Part shown: in pieces, positions 1 to 6,567 of the stretch
Position numbering within the stretch: the first letter of the stretch is position 1
Layout of the letters: the number at the start of each line of letters is the position of its first letter
Assembly (NCBI GenBank): GCA_022709605.1
Contig: JAKLIM010000059.1
Location: forward strand, 1-13,918
Length of the DNA: 13,918 nt
Origin: Bacteroidota bacterium
GTDB lineage: Bacteria > Bacteroidota > Bacteroidia > Bacteroidales > Paludibacteraceae
Reading direction: 5' to 3'
Program-made: the position numbers and the translations under genes
Notes under the pieces: model-generated
Databases searched by the model: none
Seen by the model: only the letters and a program-made list of their open reading frames with translations
Told to the model about the DNA's origin: nothing

Positions 1-135
1 CCACATTTACATTACGAAGTTCATTTTAAAGGAGAGGTAATGAATCCTCAGAATTATTATTTCATGGACTTGTCGCCTGCTGAATACGATCGGATGGTAC
101 AAATGAGTAATAATTCGGGACAGATGTTTGATTAA
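1..135 (+). CDS. M23 (LytM-type) peptidase, 3' end only
   Basis: The window opens inside a reading frame giving 44 residues before the stop at 133-135. The first residues, PHLHYEV, are the C-terminal HxH motif of M23 zinc metallopeptidases (usual form PHLHFEV), in which the histidine helps bind the zinc and polarise the water. The family cuts peptide cross-links in peptidoglycan and acts in the periplasm. The tail after it (NPQNYYFMDLSPAEYDRM, ending in GQMFD) resembles the C-terminus of Bacteroidales M23 proteins as I remember them. The N-terminus, any signal peptide and the first zinc ligands lie outside the window. The next gene, murI, starts about 70 bp later on the same strand and no promoter was seen in the gap, so co-transcription is plausible. 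Confidence 0.85.
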   Translation, partial: PHLHYEVHFKGEVMNPQNYYFMDLSPAEYDRMVQMSNNSGQMFD

Positions 136-136
136 C

Positions 137-178
137 AGAACAAAGAATAAAGAACAAAGAATAAAGAACAAAGATCAA
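137..178. repeat. A-rich 14-bp tandem direct repeat, three copies
   Basis: The unit agaacaaagaataa occurs twice in perfect tandem (137-150 and 151-164). A third copy (165-178) matches its first ten bases and then diverges. It fills the gap between the peptidase stop and the murI start. The period is not a multiple of three and the sequence is almost pure purine on this strand, which argues against coding. Similar agaacaaagaataaag runs are, to my recollection, common between genes in Bacteroidota genomes. Confidence 0.8.
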
Positions 179-205
179 AGATTTTTTTACAGAACTCATA
201 TAATT

Positions 206-1054
206 ATGATTCACAAAGATGTTTCAGATAAGTATATTGGCCCCATCGGGATTTTTGACTCCGGATACGGTGGTTTGACTATTTTAGAGAAAATCCGGTC
301 TGCACTTCCTGAATATGATTATATTTATTTGGGCGATAATGCCCGTACTCCTTACGGAACCCGCTCATTTGATGTAGTTTACCGTTATACATTGGAATGT
401 GTGACCCATCTTTTCGAAATGGGTTGTCATTTGGTAATTATTGCATGCAATACGGCTTCGGCTAAAGCATTACGAAGCATACAACAAAATGATTTGCCAT
501 TAATAGATCCAAATCGGAGGGTTTTGGGTGTTATACGACCAACCGTTGAATCTGTTGTTGAGTTAACAAAAACCAAACACATCGGTTTATTGGCAACTTC
601 CGGAACTGTTCAATCCAATTCGTATCCGCTTGAAATTCAGAAATTAAATCAAGACATTGTGCTTGCTTCAGAAGCCTGCCCCATGTGGGTTCCGTTAATC
701 GAGAATAATGAACATAAAACGAAAGGAGCTGATTTTTTTATTAAAAAAAATATCGAACAACTTTTGTTTTCAGATCAACTAATTGATACTGTAATACTTG
801 GATGTACTCATTATCCGATAATACTAAATCAAATCAAATCATTTTTGCCGGAGAATATTCAGGTGGTTTCGCAAGGAGATTTGGTTGCAGCAAGTTTGGC
901 TAATTATTTACAACGTCATCCCGAAATAGATTCGAAATGCTCAAAAAACCATTCAATACGTTATCTGACTACTGAATCGGTTGAAAAATTCGCAACCTCA
1001 GCTTCAATTTTTCTGAACGAAAGAATTAATGCTGAACATATTGATTTGGGATAA
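206..1054 (+). CDS. murI: Glutamate racemase
   Basis: Converts L-glutamate to D-glutamate in the cytoplasm, supplying the D-Glu of the peptidoglycan stem peptide. From the ATG at 206 the protein is 282 residues, close to the usual 260-285. It shows the whole family signature: FDSGYGG at residues 17-23 (Asp18, Ser19), the first catalytic cysteine in ACNTAS (Cys81), and the second in GCTHYP (Cys200, followed by His202). The frame is also open from an ATG at 128, but that start would overlap the peptidase gene by 8 bp and add 26 Lys/Arg/Asn-rich residues encoded by the A-rich repeat, so I prefer 206. No Shine-Dalgarno is visible, as is usual in Bacteroidota. It lies directly behind an M23 peptidase gene and is closed by the hairpin at 1071-1106. 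Confidence 0.96.
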   Translation: MIHKDVSDKYIGPIGIFDSGYGGLTILEKIRSALPEYDYIYLGDNARTPYGTRSFDVVYRYTLECVTHLFEMGCHLVIIACNTASAKALRSIQQNDLPLIDPNRRVLGVIRPTVESVVELTKTKHIGLLATSGTVQSNSYPLEIQKLNQDIVLASEACPMWVPLIENNEHKTKGADFFIKKNIEQLLFSDQLIDTVILGCTHYPIILNQIKSFLPENIQVVSQGDLVAASLANYLQRHPEIDSKCSKNHSIRYLTTESVEKFATSASIFLNERINAEHIDLG

Positions 1055-1070
1055 ATAAATCTCAGAAACT

Positions 1071-1106
1071 AAAAGGTCGGTTAGCGACTATGCAAACCGA
1101 CCTTTT
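1071..1106. terminator. Bidirectional intrinsic terminator between murI and the small winged-helix gene
   Basis: A perfect 12-bp stem, aaaaggtcggtt (1071-1082) with aaccgacctttt (1095-1106), encloses a 12-nt loop. The stem starts with A4 and ends with T4, so each strand ends its hairpin in a U tract. It begins 16 bp after the murI stop and lies 20 bp beyond the stop of the converging minus-strand gene, so it can serve both. Confidence 0.85.
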
Positions 1107-1125
1107 AAATAAAAAAAATTGCATA

Positions 1126-1302
1126 TTACCTGGGTTGCCAAAAGCAAACTTTAGGCGAAACAATAGCTTCTTCGGCTTTCAATTGTTTCATCGCTTTGTC
1201 TACCTCTTTGCGTTCGAGACCTGTAAGTTCAACCAGTTTACCTGCATTTACCGGAACACCTGCTTTTTTCATTGCTTCTAATACGATTTCTTTTGTTTCC
1301 AT
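1126..1302 (-). CDS. Small winged-helix DNA-binding-like protein (58 aa)
   Basis: A 58-residue protein that starts METKEIVLEAMKKAG and ends SPKVCFWQPR. Its pattern is a helix (residues 1-14), a second helix (19-27), the turn TGLERKEV, a recognition-type helix (31-43), then EEAIVSP and a short strand containing Cys and Trp. That is the layout of a minimal winged helix-turn-helix domain, with no ligand or dimerisation domain. I recognise it as a conserved small protein of Bacteroidales, usually annotated only as a putative transcriptional regulator; I cannot give a target. The ATG at 1302 has no competing start. The gene sits alone between two hairpins (1071-1106 and 1409-1440) and is probably monocistronic. 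A 9-bp tandem repeat (AACGATTCG then AACGATTTA, 1325-1342) lies just upstream and may be a control site. Confidence 0.8.
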   Translation of the reverse strand: METKEIVLEAMKKAGVPVNAGKLVELTGLERKEVDKAMKQLKAEEAIVSPKVCFWQPR

Positions 1303-1408
1303 GTGATATAAATTTTATGTATTTAACGATTCGAACGATTTAAGATAGAAAATGTTCTATAAAATTATGAATAAATAAATTATCAACTAAATACTGCGAT
1401 ATAAATGC

Positions 1409-1440
1409 AACGTTCAAAAGTCTATCGACGTTTTGAAGTT
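1409..1440 (-). terminator. Imperfect hairpin after tyrA, weak terminator candidate
   Basis: aacgttcaaaa (1409-1419) pairs with ttttgaagtt (1431-1440) except for one bulged g, around an 11-nt loop. It lies 9 bp beyond the tyrA stop. There is no good U tract, so it could instead be mRNA 3'-end structure. The rest of 1303-1449 is AT-rich leader of the small winged-helix gene. I see no convincing promoter there; the closest match to the Bacteroidota -7 element has one mismatch. Confidence 0.35.
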
Positions 1441-1449
1441 AACATTCAA

Positions 1450-2223
1450 TTATTCAATATTTTTTCTCACCATTTTCAAAAATTCCTGCATACGCTCGGT
1501 ATCTTTTTCATCAATTATTTCCATTAATATTTTAAGTTCCGCACGAATTTTTTCTACCTGATTGTGTGTGTAAGGATTGAAAAGAATTTCAGTTAATAAA
1601 TAATCGTCTTCACCCAACAGCCCTTTGGCAATATCCATGTGACGTTTAAATGTTGTTCCGGGTGCTTCCTGAGGCACCATAACCGAGGCAAAAACCAGCG
1701 TAGAAGCAAACGGTATTGATAATGAATACGCTATGGTTTCATCATGTTCGTCGAAACTGTATTCAAAAATATTAAGTTTCAACGAACCATACAAATCTTT
1801 GAAAAAAGCTTTGCCCATGTGATCCGATTCGGATATAATGATGGCACTTTGAGTTCGAAGATTATCGAGCGTCGCAAATGTTGGTCCAAACATGGGGTGT
1901 GTTGACACATAACGCATACCTGTACTTTCGTAATATTCCTTCAAACCGGTTTTCACCGAAGCAATATCAGAAATAATGCAACTTTTCGGCAAATAAGGTA
2001 TCACCTTTTCAAATGCATCTATTGTGTATTTCAATGTTACACAGTTGATTACGAGTTCAGGTTCAAACGCTTGAATTTCCTCATATTGTGTCATTCGATA
2101 GGTGTTAAACACAAATCTTAATCGTTTTGGATCGGTGTCAAACAAGGCTACTTCGTGATGAATACACATCACATCAGTCAGGAAAGTGCCCATTTTTCCG
2201 GCACCAAGAACTAGTATTTTCAT
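1450..2223 (-). CDS. tyrA: Prephenate dehydrogenase (tyrosine biosynthesis)
   Basis: Oxidatively decarboxylates prephenate to 4-hydroxyphenylpyruvate with NAD(P), the step committing chorismate-derived carbon to tyrosine. From the ATG at 2223 it is 257 residues. The Rossmann glycine motif GAGKMG is at 7-12 and acidic residues follow beta strand 2 (FDTD, 28-31), which favours NAD. SDIASVK at 85-91 and HPMFGP at 109-114 are the classic TyrA motifs; His109 matches the catalytic histidine. An all-helical C-terminal half (from about 155, EHDETIAY) is as expected for the dimerisation domain. An in-frame ATG at 2274 would add 17 residues ahead of the Rossmann strand and is unlikely. There is no fused chorismate mutase or ACT domain. 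The neighbours are not aromatic amino acid genes, so it appears detached from the pheA/aroF cluster, and it has its own predicted promoter at 2314-2321. Confidence 0.93.
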   Translation of the reverse strand: MKILVLGAGKMGTFLTDVMCIHHEVALFDTDPKRLRFVFNTYRMTQYEEIQAFEPELVINCVTLKYTIDAFEKVIPYLPKSCIISDIASVKTGLKEYYESTGMRYVSTHPMFGPTFATLDNLRTQSAIIISESDHMGKAFFKDLYGSLKLNIFEYSFDEHDETIAYSLSIPFASTLVFASVMVPQEAPGTTFKRHMDIAKGLLGEDDYLLTEILFNPYTHNQVEKIRAELKILMEIIDEKDTERMQEFLKMVRKNIE

Positions 2224-2313
2224 TTTATCTGTGAACGGGGAAACAAGCCAACTGGAAAACAAGTGAAAATGCACTCAAAATTCCGTGTAAACGAGTTACA
2301 ATTTATTAGAGTA

Positions 2314-2321
2314 CAAAGGTA
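2314..2321 (-). promoter_or_regulatory. Predicted tyrA promoter, -7 element TACCTTTG
   Basis: Read on the minus strand, TACCTTTG is an exact match to the Bacteroidota -7 consensus TAnnTTTG and is followed by TAC. It would start transcription near 2307, giving a leader of about 84 nt to the tyrA ATG. No clear TTTG is present in the -33 region, which here is mostly a T run. The rest of the gap 2275-2364 holds nothing else I can name; I see no strong terminator for the gene upstream, so read-through into tyrA is possible. Confidence 0.5.
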
Positions 2322-2364
2322 AAAAAAAATGTTTATTTCAGGCTTGTATTCAGATAAATGGTTT

Positions 2365-3096
2365 TTATTTTATTGTAACAGTTATTTTTTTAGCTATTTT
2401 CAATGCCGTTGTTATGGTACTTAAATCAGTTGTAATACTTCCATCTTTACCGGCATAATGACTATGACCAATGGGTTTCATTTCAATTTCTCCGCCTGTA
2501 TTAGTATCAATATCAGCCGAATAAATCAAAGCAGGCTGGCTCGAAGTTTTATATTCTTTATCGTCCGGAAAAAGACTATTATGCCAGTATTCATTCCAAT
2601 CCCACGACTGATTTAGTTCTAACATGATTTCAAATTTACCTTTCAGTGGTTTCTGTGTTTTTACATTAATAATAAACGATTCGAGCGGTGTGGCACCTGT
2701 ATATGCGTCAATTTCAGGGTTTTTGGGTGTTGGCATGTACGTTCCGTATTCATTCAAAATACCGCGTTGGTGTGCCCAATATGGCAAAGTTGCGGGACGT
2801 TGAATTTCTCCCGGCATCCATTGTCCTGTTTTCTGGCTTCCATGCTCAAAAATGCCTTTACCAATGCTTTTTGAAACATAAAGTGTATGGATAAACTTAC
2901 CATTTTCGTCGGCCAACCACACCGCAAAAAGCGGATGATTATGCTCTTTTCCTTTTTCAAATTTTAAACTGATAACCGTACAATAATCATTGTATCCATA
3001 TATGTACGAAGCGAAGTTTTCGGGTTTTTTGGCTGACAATGTTACAGTGATTACAAGCAACAAAGCCATTATAATTCTTGTTTTCATATTTTTCAA
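2365..3096 (-). CDS. Exported DUF2271-like protein, operon partner of the TonB receptor
   Basis: A 243-residue protein with a Sec signal peptide (hydrophobic 8-21, probable cut near residue 22). The mature part is probably soluble in the periplasm. FAVWLADENGKFIHTLYV at 57-74 and DAYTGATP at 130-137 recall the DUF2271 family, periplasmic proteins of unknown function often met beside TonB receptors or flavin/iron reductase genes. It is rich in Trp and His: HNHP 52-55, YWAH 106-109, WDWNEYWHN 165-173, HSHY 211-214. These could bind a metal or cofactor, which is inference. A second ATG three codons in (MKTR) is an equally good start. The gene begins 40 bp after the receptor gene with no terminator between, so the two should share one mRNA and serve one ligand. 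Confidence 0.6.
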   Translation of the reverse strand: MKNMKTRIIMALLLVITVTLSAKKPENFASYIYGYNDYCTVISLKFEKGKEHNHPLFAVWLADENGKFIHTLYVSKSIGKGIFEHGSQKTGQWMPGEIQRPATLPYWAHQRGILNEYGTYMPTPKNPEIDAYTGATPLESFIINVKTQKPLKGKFEIMLELNQSWDWNEYWHNSLFPDDKEYKTSSQPALIYSADIDTNTGGEIEMKPIGHSHYAGKDGSITTDLSTITTALKIAKKITVTIK

Positions 3097-3136
3097 AATT
3101 GATATATTATTTTGCTATAAATTTACGACTAATTTT

Positions 3137-5521
3137 TTAAATCTTTATTATTAAACCAATAGTAGGCAAAATATTTCCTCCAAAAGTTTCAATTTCTCTT
3201 ATGTTTTGAAGCGCAGGATTGCCATTTGGGTCGTCTAAAACTGCCCCATTTTCATCTCTGTTTGTATAAATCGGCACTCCCTGTGTTTTGAAATTATATA
3301 CATTTTGCACATCAGTGTAGAAATTTAACACCCATTTTTTGAAATAAAATTCTTTATCAATTCGCAAATCGAGTTGATGGGCAGCCGGTAATCTTTCCGA
3401 ATTGAAATTTTCGTAATCTAAATAGGGTTGATTTGTAATGCCCCAGGCCACTCTGTTTTTCGACAACTCCATGTCGATGGGCGAATAAGGTGCGCCACCC
3501 ACAAATCGCCAGCGCATCGCCACATTCCAGTTTCGGGGCAATTTATAACTCGAAATAAGATTCAAAAGATGTTTTGTGTCCCACGATGAAGGTCGGTAAA
3601 CATCGTTTTTATCAGTAAATTCGCTTCGGAAAAAAGTGTATGTTGAAGTTACATTCAGATTTTTCCATTCCATAATCTTATACAAAATTTCAAATCCATA
3701 AGCCCTACCCTTTCCGGTCGAAATAATTTCCTCATCGCCAATTTGTCCATATGTAGCACCTTTGCTTGCAATGCTTACACCTTCGGATACCGATAATGGA
3801 TATTGTGCATATTGCTTGTAGAAGCCTTCAAGCGTAACTCTCATTTTTTCGGCCGGACGATATTCGAAACCTACAATTGCCTGATTTGAAGTTACATATT
3901 TCAAATTTTCGTTTTTATTTACAAATTCACCTGCACTGTTTTTGAAGCCCATTGTTGTATAAGCCGGTTGCATGGCATATCGTCCGAAATTGGCATTCAA
4001 ATCAAATTTTTCGGAAATTGAGTACGAACCTGACAAGCGTGGTGAAAACTGATTGAGCAGATTACTCATGTTTTTATTGAAATTATTTCCAACAAAACTT
4101 ACCCCAACCGACAATTTCAAGCGATCGTCAAGGTATTCGTCAGATGCTTGCGCAAAAGCCTGATAACCAAAAAGATTCAATTCTGTATTATAATTTAGCT
4201 CGTTGGCCACTCCATTGAAAAACAAACGACGATACGTTTGATTAGTGTAATGCGAATAACGCAAACCCGCTCCCACCTTGAGTTTTACGGGCAAATATGG
4301 ATAATCACGCTCAAAACGCAATTTATTTTCGGCTTCGTCCGATATATAATCCGAAGTTTTTGGCTTTGTTTCGTCATTGTTTTCGTACTTGAAATTACTA
4401 TTGCGCAACATATTGCGACTCAACACCCAACTATCGATAAATCCTTCACCAAAATGCTTATAAACAGCACCAACCGTATAATTCCATTGTTTGTAAATGG
4501 GCAAATAGGTCAATAAATATTTTTGCGATTCGGTACCGGTTTCCTGCAAACCTGTATTAAGCGTCAGGTTATCAATAGCTCCGATTCCGATAAAAGTAAT
4601 TTCATTTTTCTTATCAATTTCGTATTTGTATTTCACCTGAAAATCGTTGTAAGTGGGCAAAAACGGTAAGCCAATGGCTTTGAACAGAAACTGCAAATAA
4701 GATTGACGGGCCGAAACAATAAAAGTAGATTTTTGGCCTATCGGACCATCAATGGTCAAAGCTGCATCCGAAGCACCTACAGACAATTTAGTGTGGACAC
4801 GATCTTTGCTGCCATCTTTTTGGCGAATTTCCATGACCGAACTTAACGCGTTGGTTCTGTTGGCGGGAAAAGCGCCGGTGTAAAAATTGATTTCACGCAC
4901 AAAATCAGGATTAATAATCCCCACTGCCCCACCCGACGAGCCTTGTGTTGCAAAGTGATTGATAACCGGAATTTCAACTCCATCCAGGTAAAACACATTT
5001 TCGGAAGGACCACCGCCGCGAACAATCAGGTCGTTACGGTTCGGATCGGTTGCACCAACTCCGGGCAAAGCCTGCACAACCTTCGAAACATCGCGGTTGG
5101 CACCTGCACTTTTTTCAATTTCCTGAACACCTACCGACAAAACCGAAATTGGACTTTCGATTCGTTTGAGATTCAGATTTTGGCGTACAACCACTTCCTG
5201 AATTGCAAAAGCAGCTTCCGGAACGGCTATGTCAACGAAAGTAGTCTGATTTCCCTGCACCTGAATTTCGGCTGAAACTGTTGTTTCGAAACCCACTGAA
5301 CTTACCACCAATCGGACGAATCCGGGCTTTATTCCCGTAAAAATATATTTACCATCCAAATCGGAAGTTGAACCTATGGTAGTTCCTTGTACTAAAATAT
5401 TGGCAAACTCAATGGGTTCATTCGATTTGGCATTATAAACCCGACCTTTAATAGTTCCCTGTTGCGAAAAGGAAAATAAAGTGATTGAAATAAAGCTGAT
5501 AAATAGAATTATTCTTTTCAT
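3137..5521 (-). CDS. TonB-dependent outer-membrane receptor with N-terminal CarboxypepD-reg-like domain
   Basis: A 794-residue outer-membrane active transporter. In order: signal peptide (1-20, cut near SFSQ); a carboxypeptidase-regulatory-like beta-sandwich (about 22-100, GTIKGRVYNAKSNEPIEFAN onward, with DLDGKYIF); a probable TonB box around IQEVVV (107-112); a plug domain (about 125-235, with LPGVG, DLIVRGGGPSENVFYLDG and MEIRQ); then a 22-strand type barrel to the end. It is shorter than SusC proteins (about 1000 residues) and no susD follows, so a glycan-importing role is less likely than uptake of a metal complex, cofactor or other small ligand. It is first in an operon with the DUF2271-like gene and diverges from the marR gene, with an operator-like palindrome over its predicted transcription start. 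Confidence 0.92.
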   Translation of the reverse strand: MKRIILFISFISITLFSFSQQGTIKGRVYNAKSNEPIEFANILVQGTTIGSTSDLDGKYIFTGIKPGFVRLVVSSVGFETTVSAEIQVQGNQTTFVDIAVPEAAFAIQEVVVRQNLNLKRIESPISVLSVGVQEIEKSAGANRDVSKVVQALPGVGATDPNRNDLIVRGGGPSENVFYLDGVEIPVINHFATQGSSGGAVGIINPDFVREINFYTGAFPANRTNALSSVMEIRQKDGSKDRVHTKLSVGASDAALTIDGPIGQKSTFIVSARQSYLQFLFKAIGLPFLPTYNDFQVKYKYEIDKKNEITFIGIGAIDNLTLNTGLQETGTESQKYLLTYLPIYKQWNYTVGAVYKHFGEGFIDSWVLSRNMLRNSNFKYENNDETKPKTSDYISDEAENKLRFERDYPYLPVKLKVGAGLRYSHYTNQTYRRLFFNGVANELNYNTELNLFGYQAFAQASDEYLDDRLKLSVGVSFVGNNFNKNMSNLLNQFSPRLSGSYSISEKFDLNANFGRYAMQPAYTTMGFKNSAGEFVNKNENLKYVTSNQAIVGFEYRPAEKMRVTLEGFYKQYAQYPLSVSEGVSIASKGATYGQIGDEEIISTGKGRAYGFEILYKIMEWKNLNVTSTYTFFRSEFTDKNDVYRPSSWDTKHLLNLISSYKLPRNWNVAMRWRFVGGAPYSPIDMELSKNRVAWGITNQPYLDYENFNSERLPAAHQLDLRIDKEFYFKKWVLNFYTDVQNVYNFKTQGVPIYTNRDENGAVLDDPNGNPALQNIREIETFGGNILPTIGLIIKI

Positions 5522-5585
5522 GTTTTAAAATTGTTGTATCTTTAGATTGATATATTTAATATTTAGAATGTTTTTGTACTAATAT

Positions 5586-5610
5586 GAACAATTATAGTTC
5601 ATAATTGTTC
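5586..5610. promoter_or_regulatory. Operator-like perfect inverted repeat (10-5-10) between the divergent genes
   Basis: The arms gaacaattat (5586-5595) and ataattgttc (5601-5610) are exact reverse complements around the spacer agttc. MarR-family dimers typically bind pseudo-palindromes of about this size in the gap between their own gene and the regulated one. The site covers the predicted start of the receptor transcript (about 5606) and the -33 region of the predicted marR promoter, so a bound repressor could block both. Confidence 0.75.
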
Positions 5611-5612
5611 TA

Positions 5613-5620
5613 CAAATATA
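5613..5620 (-). promoter_or_regulatory. Predicted promoter of the TonB receptor operon, -7 element TATATTTG
   Basis: On the minus strand TATATTTG matches TAnnTTTG exactly. A TTG lies 23 bp upstream, at the long end of the accepted -33 spacing. The start would be near 5606, inside the palindrome, with a leader of about 85 nt to the receptor ATG. Confidence 0.6.
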
Positions 5621-5623
5621 AAA

Positions 5624-5631
5624 TAATTTTG
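5624..5631 (+). promoter_or_regulatory. Predicted marR promoter, -7 element TAATTTTG
   Basis: TAATTTTG matches TAnnTTTG exactly on the plus strand. A TTG at 5605-5607, in the right arm of the palindrome, could be the -33 element, though its 16-bp spacing is slightly short. Transcription would start near 5638, about 32 nt before the marR ATG. Confidence 0.45.
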
Positions 5632-5669
5632 AAAATATTTTTTCAACCCTATTTCTAATCTTAATATTA

Positions 5670-6344
5670 ATGAAGACAAAAGAGATTTTAATAGAACTGC
5701 TTGAATTATTAGAAACATATGAAAGTGAAAATTCCGGCTTAGGCAACCCATTAAACACAACTGATTTTATTGAGTATCTTAATTCGCATCAAAATCCACA
5801 GAAATTAAAAGTCGATGAATTAAGTGGCGGCATTGAAGACTGGAGAAGCGAAGAAATGACTGAAAATATGCCTGTTACCGACATTTCAATTCTGGTTGTA
5901 TTGTTATTCAGATATGCAAAAGGGTATATCAAAAAAGCATTAAAAGCTAGTCAGATCAAAACAGCCGATGAATTTTCGTTCCTTATTACATTGCTTACTT
6001 ACGAAAGCATGACAAAAATGGAGCTGATTAATATGCAGATAATGGAAAAAACGTCGGGCAACGAAATTATCAACCGGTTAATAAAATTTGATTTTATTGA
6101 GCAGACCAAAGATCAGACGGATAAACGAAGTGTAAGAATTAAAATTACGCCAAAAGGCAGATATGAAATACTATCTGTTTTGCCACAAATGCAACTTGTT
6201 TCGAAAATTGTTGTGGGCAATTTGAAAGAAAAAGAAAAAAATACGCTTGCTTTTATTTTACGTAAACTTGATCATTATCACAACGATATATTTCAAAATA
6301 ATAAAGACTGTGATTTGAGTGAGATTTTACCCCCTACCCCCTAA
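5670..6344 (+). CDS. MarR-family winged-helix transcriptional regulator
   Basis: A 224-residue cytoplasmic regulator. Residues 1-95 are mostly helical. The winged helix-turn-helix runs about 98-166: the recognition region MEKTSGNEIINRLIKFDFI (125-143) is followed by the MarR wing DQTDKRSVRIKITPKGR (148-164), whose Asp, Arg and KGR residues are the family hallmark. A C-terminal helix (about 170-207) would complete the dimer. At 224 residues it is longer than typical MarR proteins (140-160) because of the N-terminal stretch, which may sense a ligand or aid dimerisation. It diverges from the TonB receptor operon across a palindrome, so autorepression together with control of that operon is the natural reading. 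The last residues, PPTP, come from the repeat element at 6330-6349 and are probably not functional. Confidence 0.88.
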   Translation: MKTKEILIELLELLETYESENSGLGNPLNTTDFIEYLNSHQNPQKLKVDELSGGIEDWRSEEMTENMPVTDISILVVLLFRYAKGYIKKALKASQIKTADEFSFLITLLTYESMTKMELINMQIMEKTSGNEIINRLIKFDFIEQTKDQTDKRSVRIKITPKGRYEILSVLPQMQLVSKIVVGNLKEKEKNTLAFILRKLDHYHNDIFQNNKDCDLSEILPPTP

Positions 6345-6349
6345 AGGAG
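6330..6349. repeat. C-rich intergenic repeat fragment overlapping the marR stop
   Basis: The end of marR runs into ccccctaccccctaaaggag, in which two CCCCCTA units are followed by AAGGAG, a near-mirror of the first part. It resembles a short element (CCCCCTAAAGGGGG-like) that I recall as dispersed between genes in many Bacteroidota. It supplies the last codons (PPTP) and the TAA of marR. The following 6350-6427 contains nothing I can name. Confidence 0.5.
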
Positions 6350-6427
6350 TTCGAAAGAACAGAGTTTATACCGAGTTTATCGATTTTGTTGAGGTGCTGA
6401 AATATACAATACTAATTGTCTCAAAAG

Positions 6428-6462
6428 AAAATCCGTCAAACAAATTATGTCTGACGGATTTT
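6428..6462. terminator. Intrinsic terminator after marR, possibly shared with the converging lyase gene
   Basis: An 11-bp perfect stem, aaaatccgtca (6428-6438) with tgacggatttt (6452-6462), encloses a 13-nt loop. On the plus strand it ends in a run of five T. On the minus strand the T tract is TTTTC, weaker but usable for the lyase gene that ends about 105 bp away. Confidence 0.8.
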
Positions 6463-6519
6463 TCAATTTATAAAGGATCAATAATTTTGCCACGATAGCT
6501 ATCTGGAAAACCTGGTCGG

Positions 6520-6559
6520 TTTATTATTTGATAGAGTTCAATTATATCAAAAAAATAAA
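6520..6559 (-). terminator. AT-rich imperfect hairpin just after the lyase stop
   Basis: Seven pairs (ttttgata-like arms at 6527-6533 and 6545-6551) around an 11-nt loop continue outward with one mismatch and a bulge to about 6520 and 6559. It lies within 10 bp of the lyase stop but is not followed by a U run on the minus strand, so it may be only 3'-end structure. The rest of the gap contains a 10-bp palindrome gatagctatc (6495-6504) of unknown meaning. Confidence 0.3.
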
Positions 6560-6567
6560 CTCATTTT

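Noticed and set aside
137..178. CRISPR array from the regular repeats before murI.
   Set aside because: The copies are directly abutting with no spacers, and no cas genes are present.
128..205. Upstream start for murI at 128 giving a longer protein.
   Set aside because: It overlaps the peptidase stop and the added residues come from an A-rich tandem repeat; the family's N-terminus fits the start at 206.
1090..1281. A 63-codon plus-strand frame beginning inside the murI terminator hairpin.
   Set aside because: It overlaps the terminator and lies opposite the better-supported 58-residue winged-helix gene; its product looks like noise.
2224..2274. Upstream start for tyrA at 2274.
   Set aside because: The extra 17 residues precede the Rossmann first strand and have no family counterpart; MKILVLGAGKMG is the standard beginning.
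4238..5275. Open frames opposite or out of frame with the TonB receptor gene (4238-4516, 4843-5025, 4943-5275).
   Set aside because: They are shadows of the receptor coding sequence with no recognisable product.
3137..5521. Receptor as a SusC-type glycan importer.
   Set aside because: It is about 200 residues too short and no SusD gene is adjacent; a general TonB receptor with a CarboxypepD-reg-like domain fits better.
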